Part shown: positions 9,693 through 18,081 of the stretch, piece by piece | Numbering within the stretch: the first letter of the stretch is position 1 | Layout of the letters: each line of letters opens with the position of its first letter | NCBI GenBank assembly: GCA_903859215.1 | Contig: CAIOLW010000368.1 | Coordinates: 1 to 51,114, forward strand | Source of the DNA: an uncultured bacterium | GTDB lineage: Bacteria; Krumholzibacteriota; Krumholzibacteriia; LZORAL124-64-63 | Length of the DNA: 51,114 bases | Reading direction: 5' to 3' | The notes under the pieces: generated by a model | Database searches by the model: none | Told to the model about the DNA's origin: nothing | What the model saw: the letters and a program-made list of their open reading frames with translations, nothing else | Program-made: the position numbers and the translations under genes

Positions 9693-10396
9693 GAGACCGA
9701 CCTTGCGCAGGACAGTCCCGGTCCGTCGTCGGGCCGGTTCCACTGGTGCTGCGGATTGTTGAATTCGGAGAAATCGGTGCGACGGTCGCCGCGGTTGCGG
9801 CCGGCCCAATCGTCCTCTAGGTGACGCAACCGGCGGGCCAGCAGGGCCAGGGTGACGGCGAGGCACATCACCAGCACCGCGTCCATGGTCGCGTTCGCCG
9901 CCGCTCCCGGCCGCAGGGCGCGGGACAGGGCCTCGAGGCAACCGGCTCCGGCAACGATCGCCAGGGCCACGGAAAGGCGGCGCCCCACGGCGCCGATCGA
10001 CAGGATGGCGAAGGCCGATAGTGCCGCGAGGCGCGCGGCCGACATGGCGGCCGGATCGGCCACGGGCCGGGCCTTGCCGCAGATGGCGAGCAGGACGAGT
10101 CCCGACTGGAGCAGGTTCAGGGCGGCGGCAGCCAGCCCGGACCGGTGCAGGATCCCCACGGTGGCGGTCCAGGCCAGGCCCAGGCCGACCAGGAACAGGC
10201 CGACGATGTACGCCGACCAGCCTGCGGCCACGATCGTGACCGGCGAACCGGACCCCGCCCCGGGGCTCCTGGCGCCGGCCAGGGACAGCAGGGCCGCGCC
10301 GGCCAGGGCCACCGCTCCCGACAACAACAGTCGACTGCCGCGGAGGCCACCCTGTGCTTCCCGCCAATCGTCGAGTCTTCCGGTGTGTGCCGACAT
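9689..10396 (-). CDS. Multi-pass membrane protein of unknown function
   Basis: This 235-residue protein has about six hydrophobic helices between residues 20 and 185, and a soluble C-terminal tail rich in charged and polar residues (RRLRHLEDDWAGRNRG). I do not recognise a family. The start is ATG at 10396; translation ends in a GTGA overlap with the Na/Pi cotransporter gene, so the two are translated together. A role in anchoring or regulating the transporter is possible but is only contextual. Confidence 0.65.
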   Translation of the reverse strand: MSAHTGRLDDWREAQGGLRGSRLLLSGAVALAGAALLSLAGARSPGAGSGSPVTIVAAGWSAYIVGLFLVGLGLAWTATVGILHRSGLAAAALNLLQSGLVLLAICGKARPVADPAAMSAARLAALSAFAILSIGAVGRRLSVALAIVAGAGCLEALSRALRPGAAANATMDAVLVMCLAVTLALLARRLRHLEDDWAGRNRGDRRTDFSEFNNPQHQWNRPDDGPGLSCARSVS

Positions 10397-10546
10397 CGTC
10401 CCGCAGCGCCCCCCGGCCGGCCGCAGCGGCCGGTCCCGTTCACAAACGTATCCTTGATGATAACCCGTCAGGGGGGGCGCGGACAAGTGGTTAGCGTTCC
10501 AGGCCGATGGTGGACAGGAGGGCCTCCGGGAGATAATGTGGCGCCC

Positions 10547-11101
10547 ATGAAGATCGCATTCATCGGCACCCACGGCGTGGGCAAGACCACGCTCTGCTTC
10601 GAACTGGCGGCGGCGCTCAAGCGGCTGGACTTGAGCGTCGACCTCGTCAAGGAAGTGGCGCGCGCCTGCCCGCTGCCCATCAACCGCGACACCACCGACG
10701 CCGCGCAGAACTGGATCCTGCACTCGCAGGTCGCGCGCGAGATCGAACTGGCCGATGCCTACGACATGATCGTGTGCGACCGCGCCGTCGTGGACAACTA
10801 CGCCTACATGGTGCAGGCCGCCGGCCGCCGGCCCGAACTGGAACCGTTCATCCGCCACTGGCTGGGCACTTACGGGCTGCTGGTGAAGGTGCCGGTCGTC
10901 GCGCCGCCGACGTTCGACGGCACGCGCGACGTGTCGGTGGACTTCCAGATGGCGATCGACCGCACCCTGGATCAACTCCTGGCCGAGTTCGGCACGCCGG
11001 TCTTCAACCTGCCCCGCGAGGGCCGCGACAGCTGGGTCGGTCTTGTCCTGGCCGCCCTGGACCTGCCCCAGCAGCCGCCCCAACTTGGGCTTTTCGGTTG
11101 A
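10547..11101 (+). CDS. Small P-loop ATPase/kinase (AAA_28-like)
   Basis: This 184-residue cytoplasmic protein has a Walker A motif GTHGVGKTT at residues 7-15 and a Walker B-like strand YDMIVCDRAVVDNY near residue 80. The layout resembles AAA_28/NadR-kinase-like P-loop proteins, which often phosphorylate small molecules. The start is ATG at 10547; an in-frame GTG three codons earlier (10538) has GGGAG at a better distance and may be the real start. It is divergent from the membrane-protein gene. Its substrate is unknown. Confidence 0.72.
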   Translation: MKIAFIGTHGVGKTTLCFELAAALKRLDLSVDLVKEVARACPLPINRDTTDAAQNWILHSQVAREIELADAYDMIVCDRAVVDNYAYMVQAAGRRPELEPFIRHWLGTYGLLVKVPVVAPPTFDGTRDVSVDFQMAIDRTLDQLLAEFGTPVFNLPREGRDSWVGLVLAALDLPQQPPQLGLFG

Positions 11102-11302
11102 TCCGGGACCTTTTCAGCCTATCTTTGACGTTATCACCCCGACCGACCCCACCGCCGGAACCTTCCGAACGGAACGGGATTTGCGAGGAATCGTCGTCCG
11201 CCGCCCGGAACACTGTTCCCGGGTCGGCGTGATGGGTGCTGCCGCGGCTCTTGGCACGTGCCGACGACGGTCCCGGCCTGTAGTTACCTGGAGAGCAACA
11301 TC

Positions 11303-12190
11303 TTGTCAGACAACACCTTGCGGGTGATGACCTTCAATCTCCTGACCGCCACCAAGATGCGCCGCAGCCATCCCTGGCGCCTGCGCAAGCGGAACATCGC
11401 GCGCATCTTCGAGCGCATGCAGCCCGATGTGGTGGGGACCCAGGAGGCAAATTACAAGCAGTTGCGCGAGCTGGCGGCCCTGCTGCCCGACTACGCGTTC
11501 GTCGGCGAGGGCAATCTCGGGCCCGGCCACACCGACGACGAGGGCAACTGGTACTGCGCCATCTTCTACCGCCGCGACCGCGTGCGTCCGGTCACCGGCG
11601 AGCAGGCCGGGGACGTGCTGTGGCTGTCGCCGACGCCCGAAGTCCCGGCGTCGCAGTACCACCTCGGGACCCGGCCGCGCCTGGTGACCTGGCACACCTT
11701 CGAGCTCATCAGCACCGGCCGGCAGTTCGTCTTCGGCACCACGCACCTCGAGGCCGTGAACCACTGGCATCGCCGCCGCAGCGCGCGCCAGTTGCGCGAC
11801 TACATCAACCGCAAGGTGCAGGAGCTGGGACCCACCGTGCCGGTCTTCCTGACGGGCGACTTCAATGCCGGCGCCGGTTCGCGCGAGATCCGCGCGATGG
11901 TGGCCGAGCACGAGGACGATGCCTCGCTGTACGACGCCTGGGCCGAAGCCGAAGCCGAAGCCGGCGCCGGCGCTGCGCAGGCGCGGGGCGGCACGTTCCG
12001 CGGGCTGGGCCTGCGCGATCGCGTCGGCCACCGGTTGCTGGGGCCGCGCCGGATCGACTACGTGTTCTTCCGGCCGCGCCTGACGATCCGCACCATCGAC
12101 CGTGTCGACTTCGAGGACATGGAGCACCGCGAGGCGGCGCTGCCGTCGGACCATTACCCGGTGCTGGCCGAGTTCGCGCTGGCCGGCTGA
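11303..12190 (+). CDS. Endonuclease/exonuclease/phosphatase (EEP) family hydrolase
   Basis: This protein of about 295 residues has every EEP landmark: RVMTFNLLTATK, VVGTQEANYKQL (metal-binding Glu), FGTTHLEAVNHW, LTGDFNAGAGS, RRIDYVFF, and PSDHYPVLAEF (catalytic Asp-His). The family cleaves phosphodiester or phosphoester bonds in nucleic acids, lipids or nucleotides. No signal peptide is apparent. TTG at 11303 is preferred because GGAGAG lies 7 nt before it; a GTG at 11258 would add 15 non-conserved residues. A flavin reductase gene follows 14 nt later. The substrate cannot be assigned. Confidence 0.8.
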   Translation: MSDNTLRVMTFNLLTATKMRRSHPWRLRKRNIARIFERMQPDVVGTQEANYKQLRELAALLPDYAFVGEGNLGPGHTDDEGNWYCAIFYRRDRVRPVTGEQAGDVLWLSPTPEVPASQYHLGTRPRLVTWHTFELISTGRQFVFGTTHLEAVNHWHRRRSARQLRDYINRKVQELGPTVPVFLTGDFNAGAGSREIRAMVAEHEDDASLYDAWAEAEAEAGAGAAQARGGTFRGLGLRDRVGHRLLGPRRIDYVFFRPRLTIRTIDRVDFEDMEHREAALPSDHYPVLAEFALAG

Positions 12191-12204
12191 ACCTGCGAGG
12201 GCCC

Positions 12205-12681
12205 ATGGACGAGACCGCTGCCCGGCTCGACGACACCCTCCGGCTGTTTCCCGGCCCCGTCACCGTCGTCGGCGTTGCCGCCGGGGGCGTGCTCGGGGGG
12301 CTGACCGCCTCCTGGGTGACGCGCGTGTCCATGGAGCCGCCCCTGATGATGGTGGCGATCGGGCGCCAGCGCCGCACCTGGGAACTGCTGCAGGACGCGA
12401 CCCACTTCACGGTCTCGCTGCTGGGCGAAGGGCAGGTGGCCGAGGCGCGCCTGTTCGGACTGAAGTCCCGCCGCGACGTCGACAAGTGGGCGCAGGTCCC
12501 GCACGACCTGGTGGGGCCCGGGCAGCCCGTGTTGCGCGAATGCGCGGCGAGCTGCCTGTGCGCGATCGAGGGCCGCTTTCCCGCCGGGGACCACGATTGC
12601 CTGCTCGGCCGGGTGGTCGAGGTGACGCGGGGGCCGCTCGAGGCGCCGCTGCCCCTGCGGGGAGCCGACTACGCGCCGTGA
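12205..12681 (+). CDS. Flavin reductase-like FMN-binding domain protein
   Basis: This 158-residue single-domain split-barrel protein has the flavin_reductase features: FPGPVTVVGV, LTASWVTRVSMEPPLMMVAIG, the FTVSLLGEGQ strand, and a C-terminal HDCLLGRVVEV. Members bind FMN and reduce it with NAD(P)H, or act as small oxidoreductases. It follows the EEP gene closely and probably shares its transcript. A GAGG ribosome site lies before the ATG at 12205. Confidence 0.78.
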   Translation: MDETAARLDDTLRLFPGPVTVVGVAAGGVLGGLTASWVTRVSMEPPLMMVAIGRQRRTWELLQDATHFTVSLLGEGQVAEARLFGLKSRRDVDKWAQVPHDLVGPGQPVLRECAASCLCAIEGRFPAGDHDCLLGRVVEVTRGPLEAPLPLRGADYAP

Positions 12682-12717
12682 CGAACGTGCGTTGACGAAC
12701 GCGCCTTGCGGCCCTGC

Positions 12718-12745
12718 TTGCGGACGCGGGCGCCTGTGGTAAGAT
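12718..12745 (+). promoter_or_regulatory. Candidate sigma-70 promoter for the cupin gene
   Basis: TTGCGG (12718-12723) and TAAGAT (12740-12745) are 16 nt apart, about 70 nt upstream of the cupin ATG. They lie in the 134-nt gap after the flavin reductase gene. Confidence 0.45.
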
Positions 12746-12815
12746 GATCCGTACGGGTCGTTCGGACCGTCCGGTCCCGATGGCCAAGCCAGCCGAATCC
12801 CAAGGAGGCCCGAGC

Positions 12816-13175
12816 ATGGATACCGCCCGGACGCGGAACGCCGACGACTTCCTCCCCGAAGCCATCCGCTCCCTGCCCCTCGTCGAGCTGCCGGTTTCCG
12901 GCGCCCGGGGCTACTGCCTGCAGGATGACCAGAAGCAGGTGGTGTTCTTCGCGTTCGACGAGGGCGTCAGTTTTCCTGACCACTCGCACTGCGAACAGCG
13001 CGGCCTGGTCATCACGGGCGAGATGACGATCGAGGTCGGCGGCCAGACCAATCTCTACCAGGCGGGCGACCAGTACGTCGTTCCTGACGGCGTGACGCAT
13101 CGCGCCAGCTTCAGCAAGCCGACCGTGCTGATCGACATGTCCGACGCGCCGAACCGTTACACCGTCTACCGCTGA
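12816..13175 (+). CDS. Cupin-domain protein
   Basis: This 119-residue single-domain cupin has motif 1 as PDHSHCEQRGLVITGEMTIEVGG (quoted in parts: PDHSH, then EQ, then GLVITGEM) and motif 2 as GDQYVVPDGVTHRA. The two His of DHSH, the Glu and the late His form a normal metal site. Small cupins of this kind can be isomerases, dioxygenases or ligand sensors, so the function is open. A strong AAGGAGG ribosome site precedes the ATG. It has its own candidate promoter, and a strong terminator hairpin follows it. Confidence 0.8.
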   Translation: MDTARTRNADDFLPEAIRSLPLVELPVSGARGYCLQDDQKQVVFFAFDEGVSFPDHSHCEQRGLVITGEMTIEVGGQTNLYQAGDQYVVPDGVTHRASFSKPTVLIDMSDAPNRYTVYR

Positions 13176-13201
13176 CCGGACGGGCGACGGACCTGAACGT
13201 G

Positions 13202-13231
13202 AAGCGGCCCCGCCACGGTGCGGGGCCGCTT
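13202..13231. terminator. Bidirectional hairpin terminator between the cupin and M16 peptidase genes
   Basis: AAGCGGCCCCGC and GCGGGGCCGCTT form a perfect 12-bp stem with a 6-nt loop. The A/T ends of the stem give short A and T runs on both strands. It lies between two convergent genes, where a shared terminator is expected. Confidence 0.75.
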
Positions 13232-13277
13232 CGTTCGTCAGGCGGGCGCAACTCGCGCCAGACGGGCGCGCCTCGGG

Positions 13278-15977
13278 TCAGGCCGGTCCGACCGTGACCT
13301 CCGCGTAGCGGTCGCCATGCAGGTACCGCGCGGCCGCCGCGCGGATCTCGTCCGCCGTGCAGCTGTTGACCCGGTCCACAAGCCGCACCATGTCGTCGGC
13401 CTCGCGCCCGTACATGACGTCGCGCTGCGCACGCGTGGCGCGGGCCGAGTTCGACTGCCCCGCGATCAGCAGGCCCCCGGCCAGTTCAGTGCGCGCCCTT
13501 CCGAGTTCGACCTCGCCGACCCGTTCGCCGGCCAGGCCCACCAGTTCGTCCCGCAGCGCATCGCGCGCCTGCCCGGCCGTGGCCGGCGCCGTCAGCACGT
13601 AGCCCAGAAGAAGACCCTGCCCGAAGCCCGACGTGCCGACAAAGCCGGCGTTGTAGCACAGCGAACGCCGGTTGCGCAGGTTCTCGAACAGCCGCCCGCT
13701 CTGCCCGTTGAGCACCTGCCGCAGCAGCATCAGCGGCACGCGTTCCTCGTCGTCGCCGACCGGTCCGGGCCAACCCAGCAGGACCACGGCCTGGTTCTGC
13801 GCGCGGGTGATGCGCTCGCTCTCCACGCCGGCGATGACCCTGGCCGCCCCGGGGGTGGCCGGCAGCGCCACCGGCTGCGGCAGGCGTTGCGCCAGCCCCG
13901 TGACCACGAGCCGCAACTGCGCGGGGTCGATGTCGCCGGAAGCCACCACCTGCAGGCGGCCGCGGGTCCAGGCCCGCGCATGGCGCGCGACGACCTGCTC
14001 GCGGTCGATGGCCGCCAGGCTCTCGACGGTGCCCTGCAGGGGGCGGCCGTAGGGGTGGTCGCCGTAGATCATCGCCCGCAACCGCAGCATCGCCGATTGC
14101 AGCGGATTGTCGGCCACCGCCGCCAGCTGCTCGCGGGCCAGTCGCTTCTCCTGCTCCAGTTCCGCGGCCGCGAAGGTGGGCTCGGTGATCGCCTCGACCA
14201 GGCGCGCGAGCGCCGGTTCGAGGCGGTCGGCCAGCGCGGTCAGGTACAGGCCCCCGAAGTCGCGGTCGCAGATCGCCCCGAGCGAGGCGCCGTCGTCCTC
14301 GAGCAGCTGGTGGAAGCGCTCGGCCGGGCAGCCGGCGGCGCCGCGCAGCAGGGTCTCGTGCGCAAGGGCCGCGAGGCCGGCGTCGTCGGCGGTTTCGCCG
14401 GCGGCGCCGCCGCGCACGGCGACCGCGAGCGTCACCACCGGGACGGCGCGATCGACGCGGCAGTGCAGTTCGCTCCCGTCAGGCAGGACTTCGGATGCGA
14501 AGCGCGGGGGATGCGGCAACCGCGCGGGGCGCGACCGGGACGCCGGCGCCGTCCTGGCCAGCGGCGGGCGCGTGGCGGCGATATCGTCCCCGGGCAGCGC
14601 GCCGTCGAGCAGCGCGGTGAGCGCGGCCGCATCGGCCGGAACGCCGGCGGCGGCGGGGTCCGCCAGGCGCGGCAGGTAGAGGATGCAGGCCAGGTTGCCC
14701 AGGCGGAAAACGTCGCGCGCGTAGGCGGCGACATCGGCGATGGTGACGGCGGCGACACGCTCGGGGAAGGCAAAGGCGCCTTCGAGGTCGTCGAACAGCG
14801 CATGGTGACCCAGGGACGAGGCCTGCCCCTGCACCGTCTCGAGTCCGAAGAGATGGGCGCGGGTCGTGCGGCGCGCGGCGCGCTCGAGTTCGTCGGGCGC
14901 GCAGCCGTCGCGGCCGAGGTCGCCGAGGATGCGCGCGCATTCGCGCACGGCCGCGGGCAGGCGGTCGACCGACGTTTCGAGGTCGACCATGACGACACCC
15001 TCGCGCGGGCCGGTCTCGGTCATGACGGCGTAATCGTCGACCAGCTTCAGTTCCTCCTGCAGACGGCGGTACAGTCGGCAGCTGCGGCCGTCGCTCAGCG
15101 CGCGATTGACAACCGAGAGCACGGGCTCGAAGCCGGAGGATTCGCCCGGCGCCGGGAAGACGAGCTTCGCGTAGGCCTTCTGCAGGTCGCCGGATTCGAC
15201 GCGCAGCCGGGGTTCGTGGCGGCGTGGTTCGCAGGCCGGCGCGGCGACGATGGCATCGGCGCCGGCATCCGCGGTCGCCGGCGGCGGGTCGCCCGCGTCG
15301 CCGAACGCCGCCTCGAGCAGTGCGAAGACCTCGCCGGGATCCACGTCGCCGACCACGACCGCCACCATGTTGGCCGGATGGTAGGCCGAGCGCCAGAAGC
15401 GCAGGATGCGTTCGCGCGGGCACTGCAGCAGGTTCTCGTCGCGACCGCCGATCGGGTGCCGGTAAGGGCTCTCGTCGAACGCCAGCTCCAGGCCCCAGCG
15501 CCAGGTGACGCCGAACCCGAACGGGATGTCGTCGTACATGTGGTTCTCGTGGACCAGCACCTGGCGTTCGGCGTCCAGCGAGGCGGCCTCGAACGCGGAG
15601 TGCCTGAGCGCATCGCCCAGGATGTCGATCGCCACGGGCAGCGAGGCTGCCGGCGCCGTGATGTGGTAGTTGGTCGTCTCGTAGCCGGTGCCTGCATTCG
15701 TGGAGCCGCCGGCCGCGGCCACCTCGAGCGCGAAGTCGCTCTCGCCGCGCCGCGCCGTGCCCTTGAACAGCATGTGCTCGATGCCGTGGGACCAGCCGCG
15801 CAGCGCCTCCGGTTCGCGGTTCGACCCCACGCCGACCCAGACGTTGCAGACGGCGACCGGGCTGCGCGGGTCGCGGCGGATGACCACGCGCAGGCCGTTC
15901 GCCAGGCGTCCCGTGTGCAGGTCGTCGGCCAGGGGGTGGGCCCGCAGGCCGGTGGCGGGAAAATCGTTCTCGCTCAT
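13278..15977 (-). CDS. M16-family zinc metallopeptidase with two peptidase-like halves
   Basis: This 899-residue protein has four M16 domains arranged as two halves. The N-terminal half carries the inverted zinc motif HGIEH (H64, E67, H68) and the distal Glu ligand E144 in VHENHMYDD, so it should be catalytically active. The C-terminal half (from about residue 490, FASEVLPDGSELHCRVD) lacks HxxEH and is the usual inactive partner that closes the chamber. No clear signal peptide is present at the N-terminus, so it may be cytoplasmic or exported by an unseen route. The ATG at 15977 has AAAGGA upstream. It probably degrades peptides; the substrate is unknown. Confidence 0.88.
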   Translation of the reverse strand: MSENDFPATGLRAHPLADDLHTGRLANGLRVVIRRDPRSPVAVCNVWVGVGSNREPEALRGWSHGIEHMLFKGTARRGESDFALEVAAAGGSTNAGTGYETTNYHITAPAASLPVAIDILGDALRHSAFEAASLDAERQVLVHENHMYDDIPFGFGVTWRWGLELAFDESPYRHPIGGRDENLLQCPRERILRFWRSAYHPANMVAVVVGDVDPGEVFALLEAAFGDAGDPPPATADAGADAIVAAPACEPRRHEPRLRVESGDLQKAYAKLVFPAPGESSGFEPVLSVVNRALSDGRSCRLYRRLQEELKLVDDYAVMTETGPREGVVMVDLETSVDRLPAAVRECARILGDLGRDGCAPDELERAARRTTRAHLFGLETVQGQASSLGHHALFDDLEGAFAFPERVAAVTIADVAAYARDVFRLGNLACILYLPRLADPAAAGVPADAAALTALLDGALPGDDIAATRPPLARTAPASRSRPARLPHPPRFASEVLPDGSELHCRVDRAVPVVTLAVAVRGGAAGETADDAGLAALAHETLLRGAAGCPAERFHQLLEDDGASLGAICDRDFGGLYLTALADRLEPALARLVEAITEPTFAAAELEQEKRLAREQLAAVADNPLQSAMLRLRAMIYGDHPYGRPLQGTVESLAAIDREQVVARHARAWTRGRLQVVASGDIDPAQLRLVVTGLAQRLPQPVALPATPGAARVIAGVESERITRAQNQAVVLLGWPGPVGDDEERVPLMLLRQVLNGQSGRLFENLRNRRSLCYNAGFVGTSGFGQGLLLGYVLTAPATAGQARDALRDELVGLAGERVGEVELGRARTELAGGLLIAGQSNSARATRAQRDVMYGREADDMVRLVDRVNSCTADEIRAAAARYLHGDRYAEVTVGPA

Positions 15978-16107
15978 GCTGTCCTTTCAGGGGCTGTGCG
16001 CGCGGCAGGGCATATGGTTCCCCATTATCGGCGGCGGCGGGGGGAAGTCCACCGGTGATCCGCGGCCTGCGCCGCGGCTGTGGCGGGGCGGCCCGGATGT
16101 TGCGAGG

Positions 16108-16136
16108 TTGACGATTGCGCGCCCGGTCCCGACAAT
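16108..16136 (+). promoter_or_regulatory. Candidate sigma-70 promoter for the methyltransferase-deacetylase pair
   Basis: TTGACG (16108-16113) and GACAAT (16131-16136) are 17 nt apart, 64 nt before the methyltransferase ATG. The -35 box has five of six consensus bases. It lies in the divergent spacer shared with the M16 peptidase. Confidence 0.5.
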
Positions 16137-16199
16137 CGGCGACCGGCGGCGCGGGGCGCGCGGCGCGCGGCATGGGACAACGGAGCAGGGACGGGGGAC

Positions 16200-16859
16200 A
16201 TGGCAGACGGGGATCGCAGCGCCTACTTCGGCCATCCGCGACGCGAGATGGAGCCGTTCGTGCCCGCGACGGCGACGGTCGTGCTCGACATCGGTTGCGG
16301 CGCCGGGGCCTTCGCGGCCACCCTGCGCGCCGCGCGGGCCGGCCGCGCGCTCGAGATCTGGGGCGTGGAACTTGCGGCCGAGGCCGCTGCGCGGGCCGGC
16401 GGCGTCTGCGACCGGGTGCTCGTGGGCGACGCTGTGGAACGACTGCGGGAACTACCCGCGGGCCGCTTCGACTGCGTCGTCATGAACGATGTCCTCGAGC
16501 ACCTGGCCGACCCGGGGGCCCTGCTGCGCGAGGCGCATCGCGTCCTGGCGCCGGGTGGCGCACTCGTGGCGTCGCTCCCGAACGTGCGCTACTTCTTCAA
16601 CGTCGTGGACCTCGTGGTTCACGGGCGCTGGGACTACGTCGACGAGGGCATCCTCGATCGCACGCACCTGCGCTTCTTCACGCGCAGCAGCCTGGTCCGG
16701 TTGTTCGAGGATGAGGGTTTCGTCGTGCAGAGGATGCAGGGCATCAACCCGACGGGGTCGCTGAAATTCAGGCTGGTCCACCTGCTGACCTGCGGCCGGT
16801 GGGCGGACATGCGCTGGCTGCAGTTTGCCTGCGTGGCGCTGCCGCGGGAGGGCGCATGA
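16200..16859 (+). CDS. SAM-dependent class I methyltransferase
   Basis: This 219-residue protein has the SAM-binding motif VVLDIGCGAGAFA, an acidic end of strand 2 (GVELAAEAA), and a post-motif VMNDVLEHLADPGALLREAHRVL typical of Methyltransf_11/UbiG-like enzymes. The C-terminal half contains the sequence RTHLRFFTRSSLVRLFEDEGF, often seen in methyltransferases of polysaccharide clusters. The start is ATG at 16200 after GGGGG. Its stop overlaps the deacetylase start as ATGA, so the two are coupled. It probably methylates a sugar or glycolipid; this is contextual. Confidence 0.8.
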   Translation: MADGDRSAYFGHPRREMEPFVPATATVVLDIGCGAGAFAATLRAARAGRALEIWGVELAAEAAARAGGVCDRVLVGDAVERLRELPAGRFDCVVMNDVLEHLADPGALLREAHRVLAPGGALVASLPNVRYFFNVVDLVVHGRWDYVDEGILDRTHLRFFTRSSLVRLFEDEGFVVQRMQGINPTGSLKFRLVHLLTCGRWADMRWLQFACVALPREGA

Positions 16860-17770
16860 GCCGCGCGTCCACGCCGGGGGCCGCGCCGACGCCGACGATC
16901 ATCACGATCGACGTCGAGGAGTGGTTCCACGGGCACAACTACCTGGCGAGCGTGCCGTTGTCGATGTGGGACAGCCAGGTGCTGCGCGTGGAGAAGGGGA
17001 CACGGGCGTGCCTCGACCTCCTGGACCGCCACGGCGTGAAGGCGACGTTCTTCGTCCTGGGCTGGACCGCCGAGCGTTTCCCTGACCTTGTGCGCGAGAT
17101 CGCGCGGCGCGGGCACGAAGTGGGCTGCCACAGCCACGCGCATCCGGAGGTCTTCCACCTGACGCGCGACGAATTCAGGGCCGACGCGGAGCGCGCGCTG
17201 GCCGCCCTGTCCCGCGCCGGCATCGAGCGGCCGGAAGGCTATCGGGCGCCCAGTTTCAGCCTGACGCCGCCGGTGCACCACTACCTCTGCGAACTGCAGG
17301 ACCTGGGTTTCCGCTACGACTGCTCGCTGTTCCCGGTGCGTCACCCGCGCTATGGCCAGCCGCGTTCGCCGCGCACGCCGTTCCGCCTCGGCCCGGGCGC
17401 CGACGGCCTGGTCGTCATCCCGATGCCGACCTGGCGGTGCGCCGGCGTCAACCTGCCGTTCTCGGGCGGCGGCTACCTGCGCCTGCTGCCGTGGCCGGCC
17501 TTCGTCTTCCTGCGCGAACAGGCGCGTCGGCAGGGCGTGCCGGCCATCGTCTACCTGCACCCGTGGGAGATGGACGACTTCCGCCCGCACGCGAAGCTTT
17601 CGCCATGGCAGCGCCTGCGCAGCCAGGGTCAGCAGGACACGATGCCGGTCAAGCTCGAGCGCATCCTGGCTGAGGGCGGGTTCACGACGCTTGGCGAACA
17701 TGCGCGGCGCCTGGGAGCAGGGGCAAACCTTCCGGTGCGCAGGCCGGTGCCGGGGGTTGGTCTCGCCTGA
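16856..17770 (+). CDS. Polysaccharide deacetylase (DUF3473, exopolysaccharide-locus type)
   Basis: This 304-residue NodB-family deacetylase would remove N-acetyl groups from a surface or exopolysaccharide. The catalytic Asp lies in TIDVEEWFHGHNY (D19), and the metal His pair in CHSHAHPE (H92, H96). GYRAPSFSL, LGFRYDCSLFPV and the late YLHPWEMD are hallmarks of the DUF3473 subgroup found in EPS/PEP-CTERM type loci. No signal peptide is seen. It is translationally coupled to the preceding methyltransferase and is followed by a strong terminator. Confidence 0.85.
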   Translation: MSRASTPGAAPTPTIITIDVEEWFHGHNYLASVPLSMWDSQVLRVEKGTRACLDLLDRHGVKATFFVLGWTAERFPDLVREIARRGHEVGCHSHAHPEVFHLTRDEFRADAERALAALSRAGIERPEGYRAPSFSLTPPVHHYLCELQDLGFRYDCSLFPVRHPRYGQPRSPRTPFRLGPGADGLVVIPMPTWRCAGVNLPFSGGGYLRLLPWPAFVFLREQARRQGVPAIVYLHPWEMDDFRPHAKLSPWQRLRSQGQQDTMPVKLERILAEGGFTTLGEHARRLGAGANLPVRRPVPGVGLA

Positions 17771-17798
17771 CGATCGCCTGGGAGGGAACGCAAAAGAG

Positions 17799-17829
17799 CG
17801 AGGCGGGCCTGCGCCACAGGCCCGCCTCG
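17799..17829 (+). terminator. Hairpin terminator after the polysaccharide deacetylase gene
   Basis: GAGGCGGGCCTG and CAGGCCCGCCTC form a perfect 12-bp stem around CGCCA, extended by one C-G pair. A pyrimidine-rich GTCTCTTTC tail follows. It opens the only gene-free stretch longer than 300 bases (17771-18081), which also holds a short tandem repeat and the galT promoter. Confidence 0.75.
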
Positions 17830-17884
17830 TCTCTTTCTGCGTCACCAGGGGTCGCTCGCCAAGTGCCCCTGTTGCTCGCCCGCC

Positions 17885-17940
17885 CTGTCCGTTCGCCTGA
17901 CTCGTCCGTTCGCCCACTCGTCCGTTCGCCCACTCGTCCC
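17885..17940. repeat. 16-bp tandem repeat
   Basis: CTCGTCCGTTCGCCCA occurs twice in perfect tandem (17901-17916 and 17917-17932). A diverged copy (17885-17900, 13 of 16 bases) comes before, and a partial copy starts at 17933. It lies between the deacetylase terminator and the galT promoter. The arrays are contiguous without spacers, so this is not CRISPR. It may be replication slippage or a binding-site array. Confidence 0.6.
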
Positions 17941-17993
17941 GTGTCCGCTCGCCGTGTCCTCGGAGGAGGTGTCCGCTGATTGGGGGGTCGCGG

Positions 17994-18022
17994 TTGGTTC
18001 AATCTCCGATTCGTTGTAGGAT
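17994..18022 (+). promoter_or_regulatory. Candidate sigma-70 promoter for the galT-glgA-kinase-regulator-glgC operon
   Basis: TTGGTT (17994-17999) and TAGGAT (18017-18022) are 17 nt apart, 60 nt upstream of the galT GTG. It is the only good pair in the 311-nt gap and would drive the whole five-gene operon. Confidence 0.5.
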
Positions 18023-18081
18023 ACGTGCCGTTGGCACCCCGGGTTCCCGCGCCGGGGAGATTTTTTCGGAAGGATCCGCAC

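Noticed and set aside
13218-16058. A 946-codon open frame on the plus strand opposite the M16 peptidase
   Set aside because: It is a shadow of the GC-rich coding strand: low-complexity Arg/Gly/Ala sequence and no family motif, while the opposite strand encodes a motif-rich peptidase.
17885-17940. Possible CRISPR array
   Set aside because: The repeats are contiguous with no spacers, only 16 bp long, and no cas genes are near.
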